Positions 26,459 to 35,265 are shown, counted from the stretch's first letter. The stretch is DNA of 64,000 nt from JAJFUE01 sp039683515 (GCA_039683515.1 JBDKRG010000018.1:61595-125594); one strand, 5' to 3'. Numbers and translations are program-made. Notes: a model not told the origin generated them from the letters alone.

Positions 26459-27026
26459 AAAAATGATGGTGATCGTAACGGCGGTCATTGTCGGCGCCCT
26501 GCTGCTCTACCAGTTCGTGCTTGCCGACAGGCTGGAATCCGGCGGGGCGTTCGCCGCGACGGGCGAGCTGGCGCAGGTGCGCCAGGACATGCTCGACTAC
26601 AAGAAGATCCTCGAGAACCGCGGGGTGATCAACAGCGAGTATGCCTCGCTCGCCATGGCGTCGGAGGCGGCCAAGGGAACCACCCCCGAGGACATCTTCA
26701 ACAAGGACCTCTACAACCTGCTGACCGAGAAGTTCCACATCGCGACGCCGCGCATGGAACCGGCCAGGCAGGAAGTCATCCCGAACGTCGACGACTATTA
26801 CTTCATCACGATCCGCGTCAACGAGCTTTCCGGCCCGCCGCGCCAGATGCTTGAGCTGCTGCGCAACCTGGAGGCGATGGGCCTGATCATCACCAGCTTC
26901 AAGCTCGAGCGCGTGGGCGAACGCGACGCCGGGCTGGTCAGCATGGACTTCGAGGTGGCGCGCCTCGTCAAGCACACCGAGCAGTCGCGCAAGCGGATGA
27001 GCCACCTGCGGCGCAACCGGTCGTAA
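26445..27026 (+). CDS. PilO-like inner-membrane pilus protein
   Basis: A 193-residue protein. A basic start, one membrane helix (about residues 8-26), a coiled-coil stretch and then a ferredoxin-like periplasmic domain (YYFITIRVNELSGPPRQMLE, LLRNLEAMGLIITSFKLERV). This is the architecture of PilO/GspM. PilO dimerises with PilN to form the inner-membrane alignment ring that couples the cytoplasmic motor to the secretin. GGGGAGGG lies five bases before ATG. Overlap with the PilMN gene implies coupling. Assignment rests on architecture and position more than on sequence identity. Confidence 0.75.
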   Translation: MQRREKMMVIVTAVIVGALLLYQFVLADRLESGGAFAATGELAQVRQDMLDYKKILENRGVINSEYASLAMASEAAKGTTPEDIFNKDLYNLLTEKFHIATPRMEPARQEVIPNVDDYYFITIRVNELSGPPRQMLELLRNLEAMGLIITSFKLERVGERDAGLVSMDFEVARLVKHTEQSRKRMSHLRRNRS

Positions 27027-27054
27027 CCGATCCGGCCAGACAGAACTTGCCAGA

Positions 27055-27086
27055 AACGCCCCGGTTGAGTCATCATCCGGGGCGTT
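27055..27086 (+). terminator. Stem-loop after the pil genes
   Basis: Perfect arms AACGCCCCGG / CCGGGGCGTT with a 12-base loop, 28 bases past the PilO-like stop. There is no T-run, so it may be a weak or Rho-assisted terminator. Confidence 0.55.
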
Positions 27087-27117
27087 CACGTATCAACCCG
27101 GCGGCGAGGCGGCGCGC

Positions 27118-27588
27118 ATGAGCAATGCCGAAATCAACCTCATCTTCTGGGGCGGCCTGGGCCTCATCCTGCTGCTCGGCATCTATTACGACCGGCGCAG
27201 GGAAAAGAAACTGGCCGCCGAGGCGGGCGCATGCCCCCCGCTCGAGGACTGGTTCAAGGTTTCCTACGACGCCGAGTGCGTCCACCTGGACGTCACGCCG
27301 CCGGACAAGAAACCGTGGCAGGCCCGTTTCCGGTGGGGCGACATCATCCGCATCTGTTATGGAACCAAGGAGATGTTCGTCTCCGACGGGATCTATTTCT
27401 TCACGTCGGCCAGGCCCGAGAGCTATGCGGTCCCGATCGAGGCCCAAGGCGGCGCGGAACTGTGGGATGAAGTCATCCGCCGCGGCCTCTTCGACCCAAG
27501 GCTCGCGATCGAAGCCGCCTGCTGCACCGAGGAGAAACTCTTCTGCTGGCCGCCGGACCCCGCCCGGCCGGAAGCGAAATCATCATGA
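27118..27588 (+). CDS. Small single-pass membrane protein with a PH-like body
   Basis: A 156-residue protein. It starts MSNAEINLIFWGGLGLILLLG, a single membrane segment, then a basic stretch (DRRREKK) that predicts a cytoplasmic body. The body contains VHLDVTPPDKKPWQARFRW, GDIIRICYG, FVSDGIYFFTSARPESY and LWDEVIRRGLFDPRLAIEA. The strand pattern around WQARFRW to SYAVPIEA suggests a compact beta fold like a PH domain. I recall similar hypothetical proteins but no function. It lies about 90 bases after the pil genes, beyond a stem-loop. Confidence 0.7.
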   Translation: MSNAEINLIFWGGLGLILLLGIYYDRRREKKLAAEAGACPPLEDWFKVSYDAECVHLDVTPPDKKPWQARFRWGDIIRICYGTKEMFVSDGIYFFTSARPESYAVPIEAQGGAELWDEVIRRGLFDPRLAIEAACCTEEKLFCWPPDPARPEAKSS

Positions 27589-27940
27589 TTGCGCCAAACA
27601 TCGAAGATACGCGGTTATTTGTTTTTTCTTGAGAATTCAGGAATCATGATCAAGGCTGACTCATGGCTCGGTTCGCGCGCATTGTCCAGGCCGGGGTTTT
27701 GTGCCACGTGACGCATCACGGCACACGGCGCCCGGCGGCGTCCTTCGCCGCCCACCGCCGCAAACCGATCCCCCGCGAAGATGAATAAAATCAAATGGAG
27801 TTTTTTTAATGAAAATAAATAAAGTGCGCGTCCCCAATATTCCACCGCCGCAAACCGATCCCCCGCGAAGATGAAGAAAATCAAATGGAATTATTTCAAT
27901 GAAAATAAATAAAGTGCACGCCCCCAATATTCCTCAACTC
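27589..27940. other. Gene-free stretch at the edge of an AT-rich island
   Basis: No credible gene. The first half is AT-rich with a GGCGCCCGGCGGCG run near 27730. The second half is the 90-bp direct repeat annotated separately. Base composition shifts here from the GC-rich chromosome to the AT-rich genes at 27941-30372. Confidence 0.6.
27752..27931. repeat. Two tandem copies of a 90-bp direct repeat
   Basis: Copy 1 is 27752-27841 and copy 2 is 27842-27931. Each begins CCACCGCCGCAAACCGATCC and ends CCCCAATATT; they differ at only a handful of positions. Each joins a GC-rich half (about 30 bp) to an AT-rich half containing AATGAAAATAAATAAAGTG. Confidence 0.9.
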
Positions 27941-28939
27941 CTATTGAAGAGCCTTTAAGATTGCAAGGTACATATCTTCAACGATTTTCTCCTGTTCCTT
28001 ACCCGTCTTAATATAATGATCTAGCCCTGGGGCCGCATTAATCTCAATAATCCAATAGACATCAGGTTCTTTACTGATATCGTTTTCAACCATAAGATCT
28101 ACACCACATAAGCGCAGGCCCATATCTTTTGTAACCTGAATGGCGATTTTCTTATATCCAGGATGAATAATATTGGTGACATCCAGCGAGTCGCCACCTG
28201 TGGATAGATTTGCATTTTTCAGTAAATATATTCGTTGTTGTTTTGGCAATACGGAGTGGAATGAAAGCCCTTGTCTTTTTAAATTATGAGCTATGCGGAA
28301 ATCGTCCAATTTGATTTTTGTGTCACGACCAGATTTTACAAATTGAATTTGCTTGTCTCTCAGAAGTCTTAGTATTGAGGATTTTCCGTCACCCACAATA
28401 CTTAAGGGAATACGTTGATATGCTGAGATGATTTGATTATTTAAAACGACTACGCGATAATCTTTCCCAACCATTGTCTTTTGCACCAATGCAACCTTAT
28501 CGTGCATGAAAATATAATGCAGTGCCTTAAAGAGCTCGCGTTTATTATGAACTACCATTGCTCCAACTCCTTGGCTTCCACTGTTTGGTTTGACAAACAC
28601 CGGGAAGCCGAGTTTTAATGCAAATCGGTAGGCAGCATCAATATTTCTTTTAGAACCAATTGCATGAGCCCAATGGTCAGAAAAAAATGCTTGACCAGGT
28701 ATGGTCGGATAGCCCATTTTTTTCATGAAGAAATTTGCGTAGTCCTTATCCTTGGCAATATCCGATGCTCCAACCGGGTTGAGGTCCATAGTAGAATATC
28801 GAAAATATCGTTTTCGTCCATTTTTGAATACAATCTGGCCTACTATGCCCCATTTGGGTTCGATGTTTATAGTGGCCCCAATAGTAGGCGCAATTTTTTG
28901 TAGTATTTGCCCAAGTATCGGCCTGACGCCGTTCTTCAT
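27941..28939 (-). CDS. ATP-grasp ligase (cyanophycin synthetase / GshAB-like)
   Basis: A 332-residue ATP-grasp enzyme. FPVFVKPNSGSQGVGAMVV (about residues 112-130) is the nucleotide-binding loop. VVLNNQIISAYQRIPLSIVG, GDGKSSILRLL and NLSTGGDSLDVTNIIHPGY match the ATP-grasp part of cyanophycin synthetases and of bifunctional glutathione synthetases. WIIEINAAPGLDHY near the end carries the metal ligands. Such enzymes join an acid, activated as acyl phosphate, to an amine. No Mur-ligase domain is fused, so it is not a full cyanophycin synthetase. AGAGGA precedes ATG. It is AT-rich, unlike its surroundings, and follows the gene at 29008 by 68 bases, probably as an operon. Confidence 0.85.
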   Translation of the reverse strand: MKNGVRPILGQILQKIAPTIGATINIEPKWGIVGQIVFKNGRKRYFRYSTMDLNPVGASDIAKDKDYANFFMKKMGYPTIPGQAFFSDHWAHAIGSKRNIDAAYRFALKLGFPVFVKPNSGSQGVGAMVVHNKRELFKALHYIFMHDKVALVQKTMVGKDYRVVVLNNQIISAYQRIPLSIVGDGKSSILRLLRDKQIQFVKSGRDTKIKLDDFRIAHNLKRQGLSFHSVLPKQQRIYLLKNANLSTGGDSLDVTNIIHPGYKKIAIQVTKDMGLRLCGVDLMVENDISKEPDVYWIIEINAAPGLDHYIKTGKEQEKIVEDMYLAILKALQ

Positions 28940-29007
28940 AATAGTCCTCTTGTATTAGACTTGCGTTCCATTATTCTTAAGGCATACGACCGTAAACAAA
29001 TTACATT

Positions 29008-30372
29008 CTATTGCAAATAGAAGTTCCAAAAAGAATTTGTTAATCGCTCATCACCCGTTCTGACTCGGAACGTACAATCTGAAATGGATTCTTTTAGGAG
29101 CAGTCTTCCCTTTTCCTCTCGTTCAATTCGAAATTCTAAATTATTGAGCACGATTGATTTTAGTAATTTGGCACATTGGTCAACAGATCTGACGACAAGA
29201 ACGCCATTTGCAACCCCAGATTCTAAATGCACTTGCAGTCCTAATGGATGTTTTTCTGAAAGGTCATGTGCTCTCTTGTCATATTTCGCTTTTGCTTTAT
29301 CAAACAATAGATGCATAGCTTCTTCGATTACCATTTCTTCCGGTCGCTCGATCCATTTTCGTATATTCTCATTGTCCCATGCACCTTCTGGGTGATAAAT
29401 CCGAATTTGATCAAGGATTAACTTTCGCATATCTATATTGGGATAGCATTTCTTCATCAATAAGAGTGCCTCATTGATGAAATTAGTTTCGTCTTTCAGT
29501 TCTGGAACATATGCTATGACCGGTTTCCCTTGGGCAAGCGTTGCTGCTAACTCCGAATCCTTTCCCAATGTGTCGAACTCCTGCACGAGGTAGATAGTAC
29601 AGCGACAACGCTTTAGCATTAGCGCTTCAACAAGCCCTTTATCTATGCGGTCTTGACAATAAGCCTGTGTTGGATCAAAATAACGCAACTTTAATTCTTG
29701 AATATCATTACGAGAAAATAAGTTGTGTACGAAACCGCCCACTAGCATAAACTCGTGGCGCTGTCGCATGGATGTGGCAATATATACATCCATGTAATCA
29801 TAAGTTAAATAACGATCGTGGTTCGCTTTCCCCATATCGATAATTTCTGCCATCTCGGAACGGCATTTCACTGCCTCAGGATCTTGTGAATCATTTGGCC
29901 ATCGTTTATTAATCTCAGCTTGAGTTATGTAGCCCAATAAATGTGTTTTATTTTCATCAATTGGTTCAATTGGATCTAATGGTGATGGCCTACTCATATA
30001 GCGGGTCTTATCTATTGATTCGAGTTGAATCAGGTCTTCTTTAAGTCCATCGCTGTCTAATAGAGATAGCCGCTTAAATGCGTATTTTACGTTTCCCCAT
30101 AGAAAAATAGCCTTTTTTTCAAATCGCTCAACGGCGTATTTTAAATTCGCATACTGAACCTGGCCTGTTTCATCCCTCAGTCCATCGAACAACCAAACGA
30201 AGAAATCATGAGATACCCGATCATACCCTAGAGATAATAGTAACTCATTGAATTGGCTGTGTCGAAAGTGGGAATGCGCCTCAACTAGCTTAGGCAACCG
30301 TTCTTTACCAACTTGAAAAGGTACCCTTTGACCTGTGAGCGCTTCAACGAGATCGATGATGGAGTCCGACAT
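29008..30372 (-). CDS. Protein with nucleoside deoxyribosyltransferase/TIR-like domain
   Basis: About 454 residues from ATG 30372, six bases after GAGGGG. A promoter immediately upstream rules out the longer frame from 30468. Residues 1-190 are unrecognised. Residues about 192-291 look like the nucleoside 2-deoxyribosyltransferase / TIR-related fold: DVYIATSMRQRHEFM, DKGLVEALMLKRCRCTIYLV and GKDSELAATLAQGKPVIAYV, with a candidate catalytic Glu in DSELA. Proteins of this superfamily cleave N-glycosidic bonds, including those of NAD. The C-terminal 160 residues are unassigned. The strongly AT-rich composition indicates recent transfer. A defence role is a hypothesis only. Confidence 0.65.
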   Translation of the reverse strand: MSDSIIDLVEALTGQRVPFQVGKERLPKLVEAHSHFRHSQFNELLLSLGYDRVSHDFFVWLFDGLRDETGQVQYANLKYAVERFEKKAIFLWGNVKYAFKRLSLLDSDGLKEDLIQLESIDKTRYMSRPSPLDPIEPIDENKTHLLGYITQAEINKRWPNDSQDPEAVKCRSEMAEIIDMGKANHDRYLTYDYMDVYIATSMRQRHEFMLVGGFVHNLFSRNDIQELKLRYFDPTQAYCQDRIDKGLVEALMLKRCRCTIYLVQEFDTLGKDSELAATLAQGKPVIAYVPELKDETNFINEALLLMKKCYPNIDMRKLILDQIRIYHPEGAWDNENIRKWIERPEEMVIEEAMHLLFDKAKAKYDKRAHDLSEKHPLGLQVHLESGVANGVLVVRSVDQCAKLLKSIVLNNLEFRIEREEKGRLLLKESISDCTFRVRTGDERLTNSFWNFYLQ

Positions 30373-30409
30373 TTTTGTCCCCTCACAAATAATACTGATA
30401 ATGATTTCG

Positions 30410-30438
30410 ATCATATGGCCACGCCCTAAATACGGCAA
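30410..30438 (-). promoter_or_regulatory. Promoter of the island operon
   Basis: On the minus strand TTGCCG (30438-30433) and TATGAT (30415-30410) are 17 bases apart. Transcription would start about 30 bases before the ATG at 30372. Confidence 0.6.
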
Positions 30439-30827
30439 ACCCAAATATTTTACTTTCGTCAGCGGCAAATATCGAGAGTATGGTTATTCCCCAACCATGT
30501 CCGCATGGTAAATGACAGCATATGAAATCACCTTCACTGACAAATCCAGGGCCAACAGTGTGTGGGGCTAAAGGCTTTCCTTCACTTTTCGTTTATTAAC
30601 ACTATTGGCTCGGGCCCTCCGGTGAACGGTCCTGATCCACGACGAGAATCTGATAATATAATCTACCCAACTTGACCTTTTAGATAGCATCCGAGGTCCT
30701 GCTTGGATCTTCTAATGCGATCATGGTTCATCCCATGGCTTTCAAAAACCTTACTAACAACAACTCTTTTATCACCAGACTGTTCTTGCAAACCACTCTC
30801 GTAAAATCAAGCAAAATATGAGTTAGG

Positions 30828-30872
30828 AATATCGGGGACGGAATATCGGGGAATATCGGGGACGTGTGACAT
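30828..30872. repeat. GAATATCGGGGA repeat cluster
   Basis: Three close copies of GAATATCGGGGA, spaced 14 and 12 bases apart, end in CGTGTGACATATTG. They lie at the boundary between the AT-rich island and the GC-rich chromosome. Confidence 0.7.
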
Positions 30873-31156
30873 ATTGTTTTTTGATTGGCCACATACCTTC
30901 TGCTCGGCTGCAAGAGCGCCGCGGCCGGCATCACCGTCACCGGACTGAACCTGCCCTCGCCGATCAGTCGCAGCCACGACGCAGCCAAGCGGGTGACGCA
31001 TGAAGCGCCGGACACCACGCGCTCGCCCGATGACGCCGCCGGCAATGCCGGCAACAGGACTTCGCTCCGCGGCGGCTCGATCGGCCGGCTTTGGGTTTCA
31101 GGGCGCCGGCGCGGCAGCTCGCGGCTGACGTCACGGCCGAGGCCGCCGAGGACGGC

Positions 31157-31342
31157 TTACGTTCCGGTCTCGGCGGCGCCGCCTTCCTCCTCCAACGGCC
31201 GACCCGTGCCCCAGCGGCGTTGCTGGGTTTGCACCTCCTCCACATCGGCCTCCGCCTCTTCGCCTTCGCTCAGGTTCTCGTTCTCGAAGCCGGTCAGCAG
31301 TTCCTCGGACCGGTCCTCATCGGGGTCAATGTCCCTGGCCAT
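31157..31342 (-). CDS. Small acidic hypothetical protein
   Basis: A 61-residue frame. ATG 31342 follows AGGAG by six bases, an excellent ribosome-binding site. The product starts MARDIDPDEDRSEELLTGFE and is very acidic with a Glu-rich middle and no hydrophobic core, so it is probably disordered. I recognise no family. The good start suggests a real gene, but the tail (RRWGTGRPLEEEGGAAETGT) could be read-through into non-coding sequence, so this may be the 5' part of a decayed gene. Confidence 0.45.
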   Translation of the reverse strand: MARDIDPDEDRSEELLTGFENENLSEGEEAEADVEEVQTQQRRWGTGRPLEEEGGAAETGT

Positions 31343-31435
31343 GGTCGCGCTCCTGATGTCGATTTGAATTCATCATAACATGAATCGGCACGGCATGGAA
31401 TCGGATGGCAAACGCAGGGGGCCGGGGACGCGGAT

Positions 31436-32908
31436 TTATCGGAACGAGACGTATTTCAGATCGCGCATGTCGATCGTGATCGTGTTCGGATCTGACGGGA
31501 GCCGGGCCGGGGGGGTGAGGATCGGGATCACCTTAAGCCGCGTCGTATCGACGTGGTATTCCCTGATAATGGTCTTGACCATCGAGTCGAGCGCCCAGTC
31601 GATCGACGAGGTGTATTGACCGAACTCGTCCGACTTGGCGCCGGGAATGAACGTGTTTTCGGCGCGTATGACATAGGCGACGCCACCCACCGCCGCGGCC
31701 TCGCCCAGCCTTTTCCCCATGTAACTCATCTCGATTCGCGAAGGGAAAATCAAGTAGTCATTCAGGAGGCGCCAATCGTTCGAGACCAGCCAAATCAGGG
31801 CGAGCGCGGCCAGCGCCCAGGATGCGCGGCCAAACCGGGCCCGCACGAGCGGCGCCAGCGTTCGAAAGGCGTAGAAATGCACGAATAGAAAAACGAGCGC
31901 GGGACCGAGCATGGTCCGGAACGGAATCCAGGACGAAAAGGACGCCAGCAGCGGGAGCGAAGTCAATAACACAAGCCCCGCGACCGAAACCAGTTTCAGC
32001 AGGAAGGCCCCAAGGGCTTTTCGATGCTGCCAGGCGAGGATGAGAACGAAACAGAGGATGGAGAGCTGGTAGAAATACCTGCGCCGCGACCAGGGGGCGA
32101 TATTGAACGAATTGTACGAGGTCCAGACGATCTTTCCGACAATGCCGCAGAATCCATCGACGACGTCCGAAGAAATCCGTTCGCGGTTCTGCATCGGCAC
32201 GCTGGTCATCAACACCGCCAGCTTGAAGGCCGCGAAATAGACACCCATGGCAACGCCGCCGATGAAGGTTTTCATCGCGCCGATTCGGGCGGCGCGCCCA
32301 ATCGATTTGGCCGGCGAATAGAGGATGTCGAGCGCGAGGAGCGCGAAAAAGACCATGGCGGCCGGCTGGTAGATGGACAGCGAAAGAATCAGCAGGCAGA
32401 TCGAGACGGAGGCCGGCATCCAGCAACGCCGCGCCGGCAACCGCGCCGCCCGGTGCGCCCGGATAAACGCCATGATCGCGAGCCAGACGGCGATCAGATA
32501 CGGGCCGCACGAAAGCCACCCCTCGTAAACGATGATGGCCGGCAGGCTCGCGAACATCGCGACGAACGCGCACGCCATCCAGCGCGGAAACCGGTACAGC
32601 AGAAGCAGCTCGAGGAGCGAAAACGAAGCCAGCGCCAGGAACCCGAGCGATAGCAACCGGTAGAGACCGGAGTGCCGGAAGTGATTGCGCGCGCACCAGC
32701 CGATCGCTTCGAGAGCCAGGCAATACAGCGGCCGGCCGGCGCCGATGGCGACCGAGTTTCTCAAGGCGGCGTCCATCGGGTTGTAAATCACCTCGTAATC
32801 GTCGGCCTTGAGGAAATGCTTCAGGACCGCGGCGTAATAGGCCAGGGCCAGAAACGAGGCGACGAACAGAAAGGCTGGATAGAGGGATTTGAGCCGTCTC
32901 AAATGCAT
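31436..32908 (-). CDS. Polytopic membrane glucosyltransferase (GtrII-like)
   Basis: A 490-residue protein with about ten membrane segments. Near the N-terminus, LKADDYEVIYNP and GAGRPLYCLALEAIGW lie in the first large external loop. This arrangement of an acidic pair followed by GRP fits the GtrII-like glucosyltransferase family, which moves glucose from a lipid carrier to surface glycans. The C-terminal ~120 residues are a soluble, probably periplasmic domain. It is third in a tight operon with a methyltransferase (11-base gap) and a GtrB-like enzyme, which would supply the lipid-linked sugar. A GtrA flippase is not seen. Sugar and acceptor unknown. Confidence 0.65.
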   Translation of the reverse strand: MHLRRLKSLYPAFLFVASFLALAYYAAVLKHFLKADDYEVIYNPMDAALRNSVAIGAGRPLYCLALEAIGWCARNHFRHSGLYRLLSLGFLALASFSLLELLLLYRFPRWMACAFVAMFASLPAIIVYEGWLSCGPYLIAVWLAIMAFIRAHRAARLPARRCWMPASVSICLLILSLSIYQPAAMVFFALLALDILYSPAKSIGRAARIGAMKTFIGGVAMGVYFAAFKLAVLMTSVPMQNRERISSDVVDGFCGIVGKIVWTSYNSFNIAPWSRRRYFYQLSILCFVLILAWQHRKALGAFLLKLVSVAGLVLLTSLPLLASFSSWIPFRTMLGPALVFLFVHFYAFRTLAPLVRARFGRASWALAALALIWLVSNDWRLLNDYLIFPSRIEMSYMGKRLGEAAAVGGVAYVIRAENTFIPGAKSDEFGQYTSSIDWALDSMVKTIIREYHVDTTRLKVIPILTPPARLPSDPNTITIDMRDLKYVSFR

Positions 32909-32919
32909 TCGCGTTTCCG

Positions 32920-33654
32920 TCAGCCCATGCGGGCGCCAATGCCTTCAAGGTATTCGCGACACGGGCCAAGCGCCGGATTCGCGCACTTGAACGCCTGGTA
33001 AAACGACAGGGCGCGGCACAGGCCGAACACGGAGGTCCTGACGTCGGAGAAAAAATGGCGCAACACCTCCTCGATCTCCCGCGCGGTGTTGATGTGCTCG
33101 TAGCGCATCAGAAAACCGTAATCGAGGCGGTGACGCGCGCGGAACTCGATCCCGGTGGTGAGCTTCCAGCCCAGCGTCCACAGGATCGTCCCCTCGCTCG
33201 GAATCGAAACGCGCAGCAATCCGCCCGGATTCAGCAGCAGCGCCGCGCGCGCGACGACTTCGGGCAGATTGCAGACATGCTCGAAGGTCGCGATCGCGAT
33301 GATGCGGTCGTACTTGACGCCGGCGGGTATTTCGCCGATGTCGCCGTAGATGTTCCGGATTCGGCGCAGCTCGCCGGAGGTTTCATACAGCTCCTTGAAC
33401 GGCTCGACGATGTCGTACGGGCCGCGCTCGGGTTCGTATGGGAGGTGGTTCAAGGTTCCGGCGCCGATCTCGAGCGTGGACTGGCCGGGCCGGATCGGGT
33501 CGCGCGCGATCTGCCGGTGCAGCCATCGCTCCATGCGGTGGGAAAGGGTCAGGGCCGGCGTGCCGCCCTTGCGGTTTTCCTTGTAATGGGCCTCGTAAAT
33601 CCGGGCGTAGGCCTCCGGCAGGGGCTGGCGCGTCTTGGGGAATTGATCAAACAT
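32920..33654 (-). CDS. SAM-dependent methyltransferase
   Basis: A 244-residue class I methyltransferase. The SAM loop is STLEIGAGTLNHLPYE; later motifs are YGDIGEIPAGVKYDRIIAI, TFEHVCNLPEVVARAALLL and NPGGLLRVSIPSEG. ATG 33654 overlaps the stop of the upstream GtrB-like gene by eight bases. The upstream ATG at 33678 lacks a ribosome-binding site. Position between two surface-sugar genes suggests a sugar or lipid-linked sugar as methyl acceptor, which is inference. The C-terminal part (YEHINTAREIEEVLRHFF) is typical of glycan-cluster methyltransferases. Confidence 0.85.
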   Translation of the reverse strand: MFDQFPKTRQPLPEAYARIYEAHYKENRKGGTPALTLSHRMERWLHRQIARDPIRPGQSTLEIGAGTLNHLPYEPERGPYDIVEPFKELYETSGELRRIRNIYGDIGEIPAGVKYDRIIAIATFEHVCNLPEVVARAALLLNPGGLLRVSIPSEGTILWTLGWKLTTGIEFRARHRLDYGFLMRYEHINTAREIEEVLRHFFSDVRTSVFGLCRALSFYQAFKCANPALGPCREYLEGIGARMG

Positions 33655-34642
33655 CCTGTTGTCCACTCCGGTGCTCATCGGGCTGGTGGACGGGCGGAGC
33701 GGTTTCCGCGATGGCCTCCACGACAAGGTAGCGGGGACGGCGCTTGATCTCGGCGTAGATTTGGCTCAGGTAGACGCCGATGATCCCCAGCGAAGTCGCG
33801 AGGATGCCGCCGATCATCACCTGAAGCAGAATGACGGTGGTGAATCCGGCGACCGCCCATCCCATGACCCATCGCACGATCGTCCAGGCCGCCATGACGG
33901 ACCCGAGCGCGATGAGGATCCCCCCCAGCAGGCTGATGATGTGCAGCGGCATCGACGAAAAAGACGTCAGCGCGAGGACGGCCATTTTGGCCAGGCGGAG
34001 CGTCGACCAGGCCGTTCCGCCGCCGATGCGCTCGGCCACCCGCATCGGCACCTGCGCATGCCGGAAGCCCATCCATGAGACCAGGCCGCGGTAGAACGTG
34101 TTGGTCTCGCCGAGGGTAAGCCAGGCGTCGACGACGCGGCGGTCGAGGAGCTTGAAATCGCTCGCGCCGGCGAATTGGTAACCGGTAAGCCTGCACATGA
34201 GCCAGTTGAACAGGTGGGCGGACATTTTGTAGGGAAGCGACTCGCGGCCGCGGTCGACCTTGACCGCCTCGACGACATCGTAGCGCTCATCGCGCCAGAG
34301 CCGAACCATTTCGGGGATCAGTTCGGGCGGATGCTGCAGGTCCGCGTCCATGACGATGGCGGCGGCGCCCCGGGCGCGGGCGAGCCCGGCGCTGATCGCC
34401 GCTTCCTTGCCGAAATTGCGGCTGAAGCGAATCCCCTCAAGGCGGCGGGAGCCGTCCCGCAGGCTTTTGACGACTTCCCACGTCCCATCGGGCGAGCCAT
34501 CGTCGACGAGGATATATTCATGCGAAAGGCCGGTCGCGGCGGCGTGCTTTTCGATCTCGAGAAAATTGTGCAGGAGAGCCGCGGCTTCGCGGTACACGGG
34601 TATGATGATGGACAAAACGGGTTTAGGGCAGTCAGCGGTCAC
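33647..34642 (-). CDS. GtrB/DPM1-like polyprenyl-phosphate glycosyltransferase
   Basis: A 331-residue family 2 glycosyltransferase. It starts with a likely GTG at 34642. SIIIPVYREAAALLHNFLE, YILVDDGSPDGTWEV, RFSRNFGKEAAISAGLARA and IVMDADLQHPPELI are the GT-A signatures (DDG and DAD). Two C-terminal membrane helices (about residues 228-255 and 262-295) place it with GtrB-type enzymes, which transfer a hexose from a nucleotide sugar to undecaprenyl phosphate. The product would feed the GtrII-like protein two genes downstream. The three genes form one operon. Confidence 0.88.
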   Translation of the reverse strand: MTADCPKPVLSIIIPVYREAAALLHNFLEIEKHAAATGLSHEYILVDDGSPDGTWEVVKSLRDGSRRLEGIRFSRNFGKEAAISAGLARARGAAAIVMDADLQHPPELIPEMVRLWRDERYDVVEAVKVDRGRESLPYKMSAHLFNWLMCRLTGYQFAGASDFKLLDRRVVDAWLTLGETNTFYRGLVSWMGFRHAQVPMRVAERIGGGTAWSTLRLAKMAVLALTSFSSMPLHIISLLGGILIALGSVMAAWTIVRWVMGWAVAGFTTVILLQVMIGGILATSLGIIGVYLSQIYAEIKRRPRYLVVEAIAETAPPVHQPDEHRSGQQDV

Positions 34643-34845
34643 GGCACCAACTCATCGGCCGAATTGGATTCAGGGGCTCGCCTTTGAGTCCCAAGCAGAT
34701 GATGGCGCACCGCAACGCACGGAACGCATTGTCAACGAGGAGTCTTCTCGCGAGCAATCTGACACAGTCCCCCGGCCATCTCAAGCCAATTGTGCGGACG
34801 AAAAACAAAATTAATAGGCTTCCATCCGAATTGTTTACGGTGGCC

Positions 34846-34874
34846 TTGACGGCCCATGGTTTGATAGTTAACAT
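34846..34874 (+). promoter_or_regulatory. Promoter of trxA
   Basis: TTGACG at 34846-34851 and TAACAT at 34869-34874 are 17 bases apart. The start codon is 46 bases downstream, after AGGAGG. The rest of the 277-base gap shows nothing else clear. Confidence 0.6.
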
Positions 34875-34919
34875 TGAACGGATGCGCCGGTCTGTGGGGC
34901 CGGACAAAGGAGGACAACT

Positions 34920-35249
34920 GTGGCAAGCGATAAAGTCATCAACCTGACCGACAGCGATTTCGACAAGGCCGTTGGCGCCGGTCAGCCGATCCTGATCGAT
35001 TTCTGGGCCGAATGGTGCGGCCCGTGCAAGCGCATGGTCCCGGTGGTCGAAGACCTGGCCGACACCTATGCCGGCCGGCTGACGGTCGCCAAGGTCAACA
35101 TCGACGAACACCAGGCCGCGGCCACGCGTCTTGGCATCCAGTCCATCCCGACCCTCGTCATTTACAAGAACGGGCAGCTCGCCGAGCGCATCGTCGGCCA
35201 GGTGCCCCGCGATACCGTGGTCGAGGCGATCGAACGCGTCCTCGCCTGA
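34920..35249 (+). CDS. trxA: Thioredoxin
   Basis: A 109-residue cytoplasmic disulfide reductase. The active site WCGPCK lies at residues 32-37. The cis-proline segment SIPTLVIYKNGQ follows near residue 75. Starts with GTG, six bases after AGGAGG. All residues needed for redox exchange with thioredoxin reductase are present. It is followed by nrdR, the regulator of ribonucleotide reductase, itself a thioredoxin client, with a stem-loop between them. Confidence 0.95.
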   Translation: MASDKVINLTDSDFDKAVGAGQPILIDFWAEWCGPCKRMVPVVEDLADTYAGRLTVAKVNIDEHQAAATRLGIQSIPTLVIYKNGQLAERIVGQVPRDTVVEAIERVLA

Positions 35250-35265
35250 CAATCCACGCGGGCCC

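Larger units (their letters stand above)
30373..31156. other. Long gene-poor stretch upstream of the island
   Basis: No convincing gene. It holds the island promoter (30410-30438), then about 350 bases of AT-rich DNA, then a GAATATCGGGGA repeat cluster at about 30830-30872. From about 30890 composition returns to GC-rich. Open frames here (for example 30885-31367 plus and 30728-31054 minus) show no domain and no Shine-Dalgarno. Confidence 0.5.

Noticed and set aside
30728..31367. Overlapping frames on both strands near the island edge
   Set aside because: No domain, no ribosome-binding site, and part is encoded by the GAATATCGGGGA repeats.
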